This document shows positions 56,896-64,000 of a DNA stretch of 64,000 nucleotides, one piece after another. Origin of the DNA: Methanosaeta sp. PtaB.Bin018 (GTDB taxonomy: Archaea; Halobacteriota; Methanosarcinia; Methanotrichales; Methanotrichaceae); assembly GCA_002067755.1 (NCBI GenBank), contig MVQH01000101.1:1-64000 (forward strand), in the 5' to 3' direction. Each line of letters starts with the position of its first letter. The first letter of the stretch is position 1. A model generated the notes under the pieces. That model saw only the letters and a program-made list of their open reading frames with translations, was not told the DNA's origin and made no database searches. The position numbers were made by a program, and so were the translations under genes.

Positions 56896-58179
56896 ATGCC
56901 GCGTTCATTCTCAGAGATTCAGAGAAGGATTAAGCAGGGCAATGCGGTCGTCTTGACCTCCCAGGAGGTCTGCGATCTGGTGGCATTGGGAGGTGCATCC
57001 AGGCTCAAGGATGTGGATGTCGTCACAACTGCCACTCGGGCGGTGATGAGCGGCACATACGCTGTTTTATCCTTCCGTGTGGCAGAGCCAGGGGCGTTCT
57101 CGAGGGCCGAGAGGGTTTGGATAAACGGTGTCGCCGCACAGGTAGGGCCATGCCCAAATGAGAATTTGGGTGTGGTGGACCTGATAGTCTTCGGAACAGC
57201 ACGCAGCCGTGACCGGCGAGACTGGGGTGGAGGCCATCTCTTCCGCGACCTGGTGGAAAGAAAGGTCGCACTTGTAGAGGTTGAGACCGATGATAAAAAG
57301 ACCTTTCAGGCTGAGGTGGGGCTGGACGAGATGCCTTTTGCGCGCCTCAATGGATCGCGCCATGCCTTCATGAATTACTCTGCCTTTATAAATCCTGGTG
57401 AAAAACCCTTATCCACGATCTTTCATGCCCGCCCATTTGAGCCGCACTGTCGTGGTGCGACCTTCTCAGGCTGCGGCCAGATAAATCCCATCAAGAACGA
57501 TCCGCTCTTGGAGACGATCGGCGTCGGAACGCGCATTCTTCTCAATGGCGCTGAAGGTTTCGTGCTCGGCACGGGCACTCGCTCCTCTCCTCAAAAGCCG
57601 AACCTCTCTGGCTTTGCAGACATGCATCACATGAAGCCGGAGTACATGGGCGGCTTCGCGACGTCCGCTGGGCCTGAGTGCATCTGCTCCTGGGCAGTGC
57701 CAATACCTGTGACGAGCAAGGCCATTCTTCAGGAGATCGCCCGGCTTGATAGGGAGATCGCGCTGCCTGTCATGGATGTGAACACTCGCGAGGCCCTTGG
57801 CCAGGCCAGCTACGCAGACGTCTGGGAGGGCGTTGACCTGGATGTGGAGTTCGACCCTGATAAATGCAGAGGTTGTGCCAGCTGCCAAGCTCAGATATCG
57901 TGCCCAACGAGGGCGATCCACTTCGATGGCCAGGCAGCGAAACGCGATGAGATGCTGTGCTTTCACTGCGGACTGTGCTCAGTAGACTGCCCTTCTGGGG
58001 CATTTGAGTGCAACCTTGGATCCATCCGGCTGAAGAGAGCCGAGGGCACAGAAATTGCCATACCAGTAGTGCTTCGCCAGTCGGATAAGCTCAGGGCGCT
58101 TATGCTGGCCGAGGATCTGAAAGATAGGATACTCGATGGCTCCTTTATGATCTCTCAGCCTGTTGAGCGGATTTCATGA
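56896..58179 (+). CDS. DUF39 and ferredoxin-domain protein, likely coenzyme M-forming sulfur transfer
   Basis: 427 residues. Residues 1-320 are the DUF39 (HcyBio) domain with conserved Cys in AQVGPCPNENLG, FSGCGQINP and GPECICSW; residues about 320-385 carry ferredoxin motifs CRGCASCQAQISCP and CFHCGLCSVDCP for two [4Fe-4S] clusters. Paralogues in methanogens incorporate sulfide into aspartate semialdehyde (homocysteine); a related group beside comDE is proposed to turn sulfoacetaldehyde into coenzyme M. The convergent comE-comD genes next door (35-base 3' overlap) favour the coenzyme M role. Confidence 0.78.
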   Translation: MPRSFSEIQRRIKQGNAVVLTSQEVCDLVALGGASRLKDVDVVTTATRAVMSGTYAVLSFRVAEPGAFSRAERVWINGVAAQVGPCPNENLGVVDLIVFGTARSRDRRDWGGGHLFRDLVERKVALVEVETDDKKTFQAEVGLDEMPFARLNGSRHAFMNYSAFINPGEKPLSTIFHARPFEPHCRGATFSGCGQINPIKNDPLLETIGVGTRILLNGAEGFVLGTGTRSSPQKPNLSGFADMHHMKPEYMGGFATSAGPECICSWAVPIPVTSKAILQEIARLDREIALPVMDVNTREALGQASYADVWEGVDLDVEFDPDKCRGCASCQAQISCPTRAIHFDGQAAKRDEMLCFHCGLCSVDCPSGAFECNLGSIRLKRAEGTEIAIPVVLRQSDKLRALMLAEDLKDRILDGSFMISQPVERIS

Positions 58180-58705
58180 ACCGCTCGATTATTTTTTCAG
58201 GAAACAGGGGGATTATGGGAACATCAGCATTGCCAATTTCCACTTTGGCAACCACTATCCCATCGCCTGCAAGGGCCGAACGCAGGCCCTCGGCATTTGC
58301 CACAGTTCTAACGCTCTCCGCTCCAGCACCCCTGGCAATAGCTTCAAGATCTGTTCCAAAATGGGTGCACGTGGGCTGAGAGCCTGTGGAGCCAAAGCAG
58401 CAGTTGTCCAAGATCACCAGTAAATAATTCCTGGGCGCATTATGGGCAATGGTTGCAAGAGTTCCCAGGTTCATGAGCACAGCGCCGTCGCCGTCCAGCA
58501 CGATCACTCTGCGTTTTGGAAGGACGAGTGCCAGGCCAAGCCCAATTGAGGATGCAAGGCCCATCGAGCCGAGCATGTAGAAGTTCTCGCTGCGATCCAT
58601 TAGAGCGTAAAGCTCACGGCTAGGAAAGCCGATGTTGCACACAACAAGAGCCTCTTGAGCCTCTGCTGCCTCAGCTGCAAGGGCGATGGCCTCGATTCGC
58701 TTCAT
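58145..58705 (-). CDS. comE: Sulfopyruvate decarboxylase, beta subunit
   Basis: 186 residues, thiamine-diphosphate-binding half. The ThDP/Mg motif is VIVLDGDGAVLMNLGTLATI followed by NYLLVILDN (about 67-99), preceded by YMLGSMGLASSIGLGLAL. With ComD it converts sulfopyruvate to sulfoacetaldehyde in coenzyme M biosynthesis. ATG 58705 overlaps the comD stop by four bases. In some Methanosarcina the two subunits are fused. Confidence 0.9.
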   Translation of the reverse strand: MKRIEAIALAAEAAEAQEALVVCNIGFPSRELYALMDRSENFYMLGSMGLASSIGLGLALVLPKRRVIVLDGDGAVLMNLGTLATIAHNAPRNYLLVILDNCCFGSTGSQPTCTHFGTDLEAIARGAGAESVRTVANAEGLRSALAGDGIVVAKVEIGNADVPIIPLFPEKIIERFMKSAQQAERS

Positions 58706-59220
58706 TTTGCCCTCCAGAACTGCAGATCCAATAGCACAGCCACAGGACTGCGCCTCTCTTCTGCCAGGCTCCAGGCTTGGGCCACAACATCCTCGGCCTG
58801 GTCTGGCGACGGGGAGAGCCTCGGGATCTGCATTGCATCCAGCAGCTTTGGCGTGAGCTTTCCCATTGGTACCTGGCCGATGATCTGCTCGCCCTCGCAG
58901 CCTCTATGACTTATGATCATGAGGAGGGGAACTTTGAAGAGCAAGTCCAGGGAGGCCAGAGCATTGATGCTGTTGCCAAGCCCGGAGTTTTGCATGAGCA
59001 GCGCGGGCTTTCGTCCTCCCATCCAGGCTCCACAGCAAATGCCCACCCCCTCCTCCTCGCGCGTGACAGGCAGGTGCATGATCTCTGGGTCTTCGCCTAC
59101 CAGGCGCAGCAGTTGCTGCAAATTGACACAGGGCACTGAGGCTGCGAAGTTTATGCCTGCCCGCTTCACTCCTCGATAGACGGCGAGGCTGGGATTCATC
59201 TGTTGTTTGTTACGATCCAA
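58702..59220 (-). CDS. comD: Sulfopyruvate decarboxylase, alpha subunit
   Basis: 172 residues from TTG 59220 (AAGGA about ten bases before); ATG 59199 gives the common family start MNPSLAVYRG. Pyrimidine-binding domain with the catalytic Glu in PVTREEEGVG (about 52-61), LLMQNSGLGNSINALASL (about 73-90) and LLMIISHRGCEG. Upstream of comE in the same operon. Confidence 0.9.
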   Translation of the reverse strand: MDRNKQQMNPSLAVYRGVKRAGINFAASVPCVNLQQLLRLVGEDPEIMHLPVTREEEGVGICCGAWMGGRKPALLMQNSGLGNSINALASLDLLFKVPLLMIISHRGCEGEQIIGQVPMGKLTPKLLDAMQIPRLSPSPDQAEDVVAQAWSLAEERRSPVAVLLDLQFWRAK

Positions 59221-59269
59221 TGCTCAAAAATCCTTTCCTTGAGAATTTTGAAAAGTGCTGAATTGATCG

Positions 59270-60817
59270 CTAATTCATTGCCTTCTTTCTCAGCAATCGG
59301 CTGTAGGCAATTGCAAATCTGTGGGCCTCGTCCCTGATCTCTTGAATGAAGAGCGAGGCTTTCTCATCCTTTTTCAGTGGAAGCGGCTGAGAGCTGCCTG
59401 GCACATAGATCTCCTCTTCATCCTTTGCTATGGATATGACAGGTATTCTAAGTCTTAGTTCTCGTAGCTGCACTTGTGCAGAGGAGAGTTGACCTCGTCC
59501 GCCGTCGACGATGATGAGGTCAGGAAGCTCCTGGCCTTCATCTTTGAGGCGAGCGTAACGCCTGCGTACGACCTCGGCTATTGATGCATAGTCGTCGATG
59601 CCTTCCACACTTCTGATCTTGAAGCGCCTGTAGTTGCTCTTATCCGGTCGACCACCCCGGAACTGCACCATCGACCCGACAGTTGAGGTGCCTGCCAGGT
59701 GTGAAATATCGAAGCACTCGATGACCTCCGGGCGCTTGGGCAGGCTGAGCGCATCCTGCAGTGCGTCGAGCTTCATTCTGTCGCAAAAGAAGCATATCTC
59801 AATGTTCTTCTTGGCCAGATCCAAGAGCTCCTTTTTCTCCCCCTGTTTTGGAACGGTTACCCTGACCTTCCTTCCCGAGACATGAGATAGAAACTCCACC
59901 AGGGCACCGTCCAGCTTCTCGCCTGTTATCAGCTCTTCGGGGGGCTCATTCTCTGAGTAATATTGGACAAGAAATTCCTCGAGGAAGTCATCGTTATGGG
60001 CAAAGACGAACTCCTCTTTTCCTTCAAGAGTGCCCTTGTAGACCTTGAAAAGCATTAGAAAGACATTTCCTCCTTCTACATGGTAGCTGAGCACATCCTG
60101 GTCGATCTTCCGCTGGCGCTCTACGCTCTGCCGCTCACATAGCCGCTTCAGGGCAGAGATCTCGTCTCGCAGTTCCAGCGCCCTCTCAAACTCCTGCCTG
60201 GAAGCAAGGTCCCTCATCTCCGATTGCATGGACTCCATCAGCTCGTCTATGTCGCCCTTCAATGCGCTCTTCGCTCGCTGCACCCTTTCATTATAATCTG
60301 CCTCTGTGATCCTTCCGATGCAGGGCCCAGTGCAGTGTCCCAGATGATAGCGCAGGCATGCTCTCTTTGGGAGTTTCCTGCAGGTGCGCAGCCCGAAGGT
60401 CTTTCGGACGATTTGGAAGATGTAAGTCCTCTCCCTGGCCCGGGTGAATGGGCCGAAGAATGCGCCCGGCCCGGCAGCCCTCCGGGAGATCCTGATCCTT
60501 GGGAACTTCTCCTCGGTGATCTGGATGCATGCGTATCTCGATGAGTCCTTGAGCTTGATGTTGTACCGAGGCTGGTGCTTCTTGATGAGTGTGTTCTCCA
60601 GCAAAAGAGCCTCCACCTCGGTGTTGGTGACGATGAAGTCCAGGCTTTTCGTAGCTACAACCAGGGCCTCTGTCCTGGGACCATGGCCCTGTTTCTGGAA
60701 ATAATTGCTGACACGCTTCTTCAGATCTCGGGCTTTGCCTACATAGAGGATGGCACCTTCAGAATCCAAGAAGAGGTAGCATCCGGGAAGATGAGGAAGA
60801 GATTCAAGGGAGATCAT
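59270..60817 (-). CDS. uvrC: UvrC nuclease subunit of UvrABC, short form
   Basis: 515 residues. GIY-YIG domain (LPGCYLFLDSEGAILYVGKA, about 9-28), Cys-rich linker (GLRTCRKLPKRACLRYHLGHCTGPC, four Cys), UvrB-binding UVR motif (about 200-235) and the RNase H-like endonuclease domain (ECFDISHLAGT, about 374; IIVDGGRGQL, about 443; DEAHRFAI, about 497). The C-terminal helix-hairpin-helix domain of about 60-90 residues found in most UvrC is missing; the protein ends LLRKKAMN. uvrA and uvrB are not in the window. Nucleotide-excision repair in archaea is usually acquired from bacteria. Confidence 0.92.
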   Translation of the reverse strand: MISLESLPHLPGCYLFLDSEGAILYVGKARDLKKRVSNYFQKQGHGPRTEALVVATKSLDFIVTNTEVEALLLENTLIKKHQPRYNIKLKDSSRYACIQITEEKFPRIRISRRAAGPGAFFGPFTRARERTYIFQIVRKTFGLRTCRKLPKRACLRYHLGHCTGPCIGRITEADYNERVQRAKSALKGDIDELMESMQSEMRDLASRQEFERALELRDEISALKRLCERQSVERQRKIDQDVLSYHVEGGNVFLMLFKVYKGTLEGKEEFVFAHNDDFLEEFLVQYYSENEPPEELITGEKLDGALVEFLSHVSGRKVRVTVPKQGEKKELLDLAKKNIEICFFCDRMKLDALQDALSLPKRPEVIECFDISHLAGTSTVGSMVQFRGGRPDKSNYRRFKIRSVEGIDDYASIAEVVRRRYARLKDEGQELPDLIIVDGGRGQLSSAQVQLRELRLRIPVISIAKDEEEIYVPGSSQPLPLKKDEKASLFIQEIRDEAHRFAIAYSRLLRKKAMN

Positions 60818-60853
60818 ACGCCAAAACTACTCTAGAGCTTAAGTATTTTCAAA

Positions 60854-61170
60854 TGGCGGGCACGCCGGCGGTTGCCAGCAAGCCTCGCGCGCCAGTTAAT
60901 CCCGATGCGTCCTCCTCCCCCAAAAACCTGCAAGCGACAGTTACCCGCAGTGGGTTTGCTCCCTTCCGGGCCTGAACCGATGCCTGCAATTGTGGTACAC
61001 AGACCTTCCTTCAGGAAGGCCCGCGGACCGGTGCCATCCCTACAGGACGGAGAATCATTGTCTGCAACTGGCCTGAGCACGCAAAGCTCAAAGTCTCCCG
61101 TCAGCTTCGCCCCCCGCTTATCGACGATTTCGGGTCACAGGTGACGCCGAACCACCCGGACTGCCCGCCA
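60854..61170 (-). ncRNA. Signal recognition particle RNA (7S RNA)
   Basis: About 317 nt. The ends pair (TGGCGGGCA with TGCCCGCCA, 61170-61162 and 60862-60854) as archaeal helix 1. The 5' part has the Alu-domain GGGTGGTTCGGCGTCACC, and the S domain contains the universally conserved helix 8 element GGCCCGGAAGGGAGCA (about 60958-60973). A TATA box at 61193-61200 lies about 27 bases upstream of the predicted 5' end and is shared with the divergent small regulator gene. Confidence 0.92.
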
Positions 61171-61192
61171 CTTTTAACATTGAGTTGAGTAG

Positions 61193-61200
61193 CTATAAAG
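61193..61200. promoter_or_regulatory. Shared TATA element between SRP RNA and a regulator gene
   Basis: CTATAAAG reads CTTTATAG on the minus strand. It is about 27 bases from the SRP RNA 5' end (minus) and about 28 from ATG 61226 (plus), correct spacing for both start sites. No second TATA-like element is visible in 61171-61225. Confidence 0.55.
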
Positions 61201-61225
61201 CTAACGCAAAAAGGGGACGAGCATT

Positions 61226-61480
61226 ATGGCAGAAGACTTAGCTGGTAGTATGGGCTTCATCATGGGAAACAAACAGCGCGAGCGGATTGTTCAGATACTG
61301 GGCTCAAAGGGCAAGATGACTGCAGAAAAGGTCGCAAAGGTGGAGCACATTCCAGGGCCTGCTGTGAAGAAGATTCTCGCGGAGCTGGCAGAGAGGTCGA
61401 TCGCAATTGAGAATGACGGCGTGTGGTCCCTCACAGATGAGGGCAGGGATATCGAGAAGGAGATGAAAAAAAGGGCATAA
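61226..61480 (+). CDS. Small winged-helix protein conserved in methanogens
   Basis: 84 residues: an N-terminal helix, then a winged helix (ERIVQILGSKGKMTAEKVA, KVEHIPGPAVKKILAELAER and the wing SIAIENDGVWSLTDEG). Likely DNA-binding regulator; target unknown. The TATA box shared with the SRP RNA gene lies close enough that the message has almost no leader before the weak AGGGGACG ribosome site. Confidence 0.75.
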   Translation: MAEDLAGSMGFIMGNKQRERIVQILGSKGKMTAEKVAKVEHIPGPAVKKILAELAERSIAIENDGVWSLTDEGRDIEKEMKKRA

Positions 61481-61530
61481 ATCCCTGAAAATTATTTTCG
61501 AGTTTGAGCTCAGATCATCGGGGCAGGGAT

Positions 61531-62499
61531 CTACCCGTTGCATCCCATGAGATGCTGCAGCTTCTCCAGGCAGCTCCAGGTCAGGATTAGCTGAGACACG
61601 CCGATGGCATTCACGTATTCTTCCTTTCGGTCGCTTATCACTGCATAAGTTCCCAGAGTGTCTCCCAGTTTTTTCTCCAGCTCTGCGATCATCGACTGAT
61701 GGATCTCGCCATCGATGGTCATGATTCCAACCTTTTTGCCATAGTAATCGTCGCGCTGAAACTCTATGGAGAACTCATGCTCACTGGTTCGCAAAATCTT
61801 GCTCAAATCGATAGCCAGATCCACCTCAGGAACTGGATGTTCAAGCATCTGCTGGATCAATCTAACCGAGTATAGCTCGGGCTTTTTCCCATTATCCAGT
61901 AGAGATGGATGGAACCTGGAGTCCTGAACCTTGACCACGATCTCAGCATAGATCTTCTGAACATCGATGTAGAGCTTATAATCCGGCTCGCGCTGCAAAA
62001 TCTCAGCCTTTACCTGCTCCGGATTGTAACCTCGCTCGCCAACATCCCTGCGCACCTTCCAGAGCCGCTTCACTGAGCGGGAGGGATCTACGAAGATTTT
62101 GAAGTCGATGAGACTGCGCAGCCGCTCAGTGTAAAGCGGATGCAACCCCTCCACGATGATCACTGGCGCCGGACCGAAGGGCACAGCCCCACAGATCTCG
62201 CCCTTGCTGTGATCGTAGACGGGTTTGTCGATGCCTTCACCGCGGCGCAATCTCTCCAGATGGTCTGCTAAAAGATCGAGATGATTGGCTGCAGGGTGAA
62301 GAGGCGTGATGCCACGCTCTTTGCGCTGGTTTCTATCTAGGCTGTGGTAGTCGTCCATAGAGAAGGATGCCACCATATCCTCGCCAAGTATCCTCTTTAT
62401 GCCACGAGAGATGGTGGTCTTGCCAGATCCACTATCGCCCGCAATCCCGAAGACGAAGACTCTGCGAGATTTGATGATCCTATCCATGAGTGATTTCAT
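61531..62499 (-). CDS. Phosphoribulokinase
   Basis: 322 residues. P-loop GIAGDSGSGKTTISR (about 18-32), SMDDYHSLDRNQRKERG (the catalytic Asp region, about 46-62), PVYDHSKGE (about 97-105) and IIVEGLHPLY (about 113-122). The class II-like archaeal enzyme makes ribulose 1,5-bisphosphate for the reductive hexulose-phosphate pathway described in some methanogens with form III RuBisCO. No RuBisCO gene is in the window. ATG 62499, ATG 62487 as alternative. Confidence 0.87.
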   Translation of the reverse strand: MKSLMDRIIKSRRVFVFGIAGDSGSGKTTISRGIKRILGEDMVASFSMDDYHSLDRNQRKERGITPLHPAANHLDLLADHLERLRRGEGIDKPVYDHSKGEICGAVPFGPAPVIIVEGLHPLYTERLRSLIDFKIFVDPSRSVKRLWKVRRDVGERGYNPEQVKAEILQREPDYKLYIDVQKIYAEIVVKVQDSRFHPSLLDNGKKPELYSVRLIQQMLEHPVPEVDLAIDLSKILRTSEHEFSIEFQRDDYYGKKVGIMTIDGEIHQSMIAELEKKLGDTLGTYAVISDRKEEYVNAIGVSQLILTWSCLEKLQHLMGCNG

Positions 62500-62558
62500 A
62501 AGCTTGCGAAGCCTTGAAGAAATTTAGCTGTTTGCCCAAGGTGACCATTCCAAGGTGA

Positions 62559-63488
62559 CTATTTATTCTGCTTTTCTCTGACCAGGCTCTCAAATTCACG
62601 GGTCTGATCTATCGTCTCTAGCTCTCTTCTCTCTATGATGGCAGTCTCCTCTATGCACTCCAGCTTTGTTACGCCGTCCACTATCACCGCCGACTTCGTT
62701 TTGGCTACCGCGGAAAGGCTGCTCATGAGCTTGGCCTTTTTGAGCATGCTCTGAGAAAACTTGGAGACGCCCGTCAGCACGACAAGGTCATCGTCCCTGG
62801 TTATGGCATTGAAGGGTGCCTGCGCCGTGGGAACTACCTCAAAGCCGATCTCCAGGAGCAGCCTCAATATCTTGTCAGTGACCTCTCCTTGCACGTCATC
62901 TATGTTTGCTGTGTGGAAGGGGTCCACAGGCTGGATCAGCTCCTGCATAAAGATCTCCTCAAGCTTCAAAGCCACATCCACCGAGGTATCCATGCTCTCA
63001 GTCTCATACTTGCTTATGGTTCTGCGGGACACGCCCAATTCCGACGCCAGCGCGCCCAGTGATATGCCGCGTTCGAGCCTTATCTGCCGCATCTTTGTCC
63101 CGTCGATGTGCACATAAAGCCCTCCGTGGGCTGCATAGGCCAGGGGCAGCGCCTCCTCCAGGAGACAGTCCGCCAGGGTGAAAAGGCTGAGCGTTGGAAT
63201 GCCGTAGCGGAAGTAGACCGCACCCCTTTCCAGGTACTGATCACGGGTCTTCTCGCCCACTAGAAGCGGGCTGGCAAAAAGGTGCTTGGCCAGGCGGCGG
63301 ACCTCCATGGCAGTCTGCTCGTTAAGGCCGTCGATGTTGGAGAGGATCTTCAGCAGTAGGAATAGATCTCCTTTTCTGGCAGCGAGATCGAAGCTCCTGG
63401 GACGGAAGTAGCAGCGATCCGAGGTGGAGAACCCGGCCTGCTCAAGAACCTCTTCCACGCGCCTGGCGAGAAGTTCCTTATCCATCAT
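62559..63488 (-). CDS. Archaeal HTH-type transcriptional regulator (Xre-like HTH, large form)
   Basis: 309 residues. The N-terminal about 110 residues resemble a restriction-endonuclease-like or sensor domain (SFDLAARKGDLFLLLKILSN); a cro/C1 HTH spans about 130-185 (MRQIRLERGISLGALASELGVSRRTISKYE); the C-terminal domain (about 195-309) has FEVVPTAQAPFNAI and SKFSQSMLKKAKLM. This is a conserved euryarchaeal regulator type. TATA cttatatagc at 63510-63519 is about 25 bases upstream of ATG 63488, so translation is leaderless. Confidence 0.84.
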   Translation of the reverse strand: MMDKELLARRVEEVLEQAGFSTSDRCYFRPRSFDLAARKGDLFLLLKILSNIDGLNEQTAMEVRRLAKHLFASPLLVGEKTRDQYLERGAVYFRYGIPTLSLFTLADCLLEEALPLAYAAHGGLYVHIDGTKMRQIRLERGISLGALASELGVSRRTISKYETESMDTSVDVALKLEEIFMQELIQPVDPFHTANIDDVQGEVTDKILRLLLEIGFEVVPTAQAPFNAITRDDDLVVLTGVSKFSQSMLKKAKLMSSLSAVAKTKSAVIVDGVTKLECIEETAIIERRELETIDQTREFESLVREKQNK

Positions 63489-63524
63489 TATATATCATCG
63501 TTTGACCGCTATATAAGGTTGACC

Positions 63525-64000
63525 ATGTTCATTGGAATAGATGATACCGATTCGGAGAGGGGCCTGTGCACAACTTACCTGGCCGCTGTGCTCATGGAGA
63601 GGCTCAGGCCTTATGGCAAGATCAGTGGCTTGCCCAGGCTTATCCGGCTTAACCCTTGCGCGCGCTTCAAGACACGCGGCAATGCAGCGCTGGCATTTGC
63701 TCTTGAGAGCGATCGCCCCCAGAAGGTAAAGGAGATAGCTCTGAAGGCGGTTTTGGAGCTGTCTGACTTCTCAGGTGTGAACACCAATCCAGGACTTGTG
63801 ATAGCCGATGATGTGACGCCACGAATGACTGCCTTTTATCGTCGCGCAGTCACACAAATTCTGCAGATCGATGATGCTAGGGCGCTTCTGGATGATGAGG
63901 GGATCTGGTACAGAGGATTCAAGAAGGGCAGGGGTCTGATCGGTGCACTGGCTGCCATTGGAGCCGATCTCACTGACTTCACCTATGAGCTGATCGCGTA
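63525..64000 (+). CDS. tiaS: tRNA(Ile2) 2-agmatinylcytidine synthetase, 5' part
   Basis: The frame from ATG 63525 is open to the end of the window (158 codons seen of about 420). It begins MFIGIDDTDSERGLCTTYLA, the N-terminal signature of TiaS (IGIDDTDS), followed by RLIRLNPCARFKTRGNAALA and, further on, NTNPGLVIADDV and FKKGRGLIGALAAIGADL. TiaS attaches agmatine to C34 of tRNA-Ile2 so that it reads AUA, essential in archaea. Divergent from the regulator gene; TATA-like ttatatatca lies at 63488-63497. Confidence 0.9.
   Translation, partial: MFIGIDDTDSERGLCTTYLAAVLMERLRPYGKISGLPRLIRLNPCARFKTRGNAALAFALESDRPQKVKEIALKAVLELSDFSGVNTNPGLVIADDVTPRMTAFYRRAVTQILQIDDARALLDDEGIWYRGFKKGRGLIGALAAIGADLTDFTYELIA

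Overview
The window reads as chromosome of an aceticlastic methanogen, most probably Methanothrix (Methanosaeta). The main reasons are an eleven-gene Fpo (F420H2 dehydrogenase-like) operon that encodes a fused FpoCD and has no fpoF in its cluster, coenzyme M biosynthesis genes, an archaeal SRP RNA, archaeal TATA boxes with several leaderless genes, and many small secreted proteins. The genus is an inference from gene content, not from a search.

Positions 1-466 are chromosomal flank with an IS5-type transposase remnant and one small unknown gene. Positions 467-14739 form an integrated mobile element. It is bounded by a 15-bp direct repeat (467-481 and 14725-14739) whose right copy is the 3' end of an intron-containing tRNA-Ser(UGA) gene. 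The left part runs on the plus strand: tyrosine integrase, winged-helix regulators, tightly packed tiny zinc-motif ORFs, an archaeo-eukaryotic primase-polymerase interrupted by an in-frame TGA, a very large primase-helicase fused to a radical SAM domain, a small-terminase-like gene, and a large terminase split into ATPase and nuclease genes. The right part runs on the minus strand: a secreted protein, then a translationally coupled row of small DNA-binding, coiled-coil and SWIM zinc-finger proteins, and a divergent ribbon-helix-helix regulator next to the tRNA. No portal, capsid or tail genes are visible, so this is a cryptic provirus, a satellite or a plasmid-provirus hybrid. A two-armed iteron-like array lies inside the fusion gene and may be its replication origin. 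This element is the most novel part of the window.

Positions 14.9-36.7 kb are chromosomal: SAH/5'-deoxyadenosine deaminase, ADH synthase of the archaeal aromatic pathway, a secreted rhodanese without its cysteine, a nucleotide-sugar epimerase, a tungstate ABC transporter (tupABC), an XPD-type helicase, a secreted repeat protein coupled to a Cas4-like nuclease, a DRG GTPase, GMP synthase subunit B, two related secreted proteins, UbiX flavin prenyltransferase and a deoxyhypusine synthase-like gene. Duplicated intergenic modules flank the secreted protein gene at 29933-31471.

Positions 36.8-47.2 kb hold fpoA-B-CD-H-I-J1-J2-K-L-M-N, a proton-pumping complex. FpoI has a lysine-rich tail and FpoL a histidine-rich insert. 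Positions 47.2-54.9 kb carry a Trm5/Taw2-type methyltransferase, a solitary PstS, an iron/cobalamin-type ABC pair, an asparagine-synthase-like enzyme and IS remnants (one IS256-type element with both ends but an internal deletion). Positions 54.9-64 kb hold a sulfonate-type ABC permease and lipoprotein beside coenzyme M genes (DUF39-ferredoxin protein, comE, comD), a short UvrC, SRP RNA sharing a TATA box with a small regulator, phosphoribulokinase, a large HTH regulator and the 5' part of tiaS.
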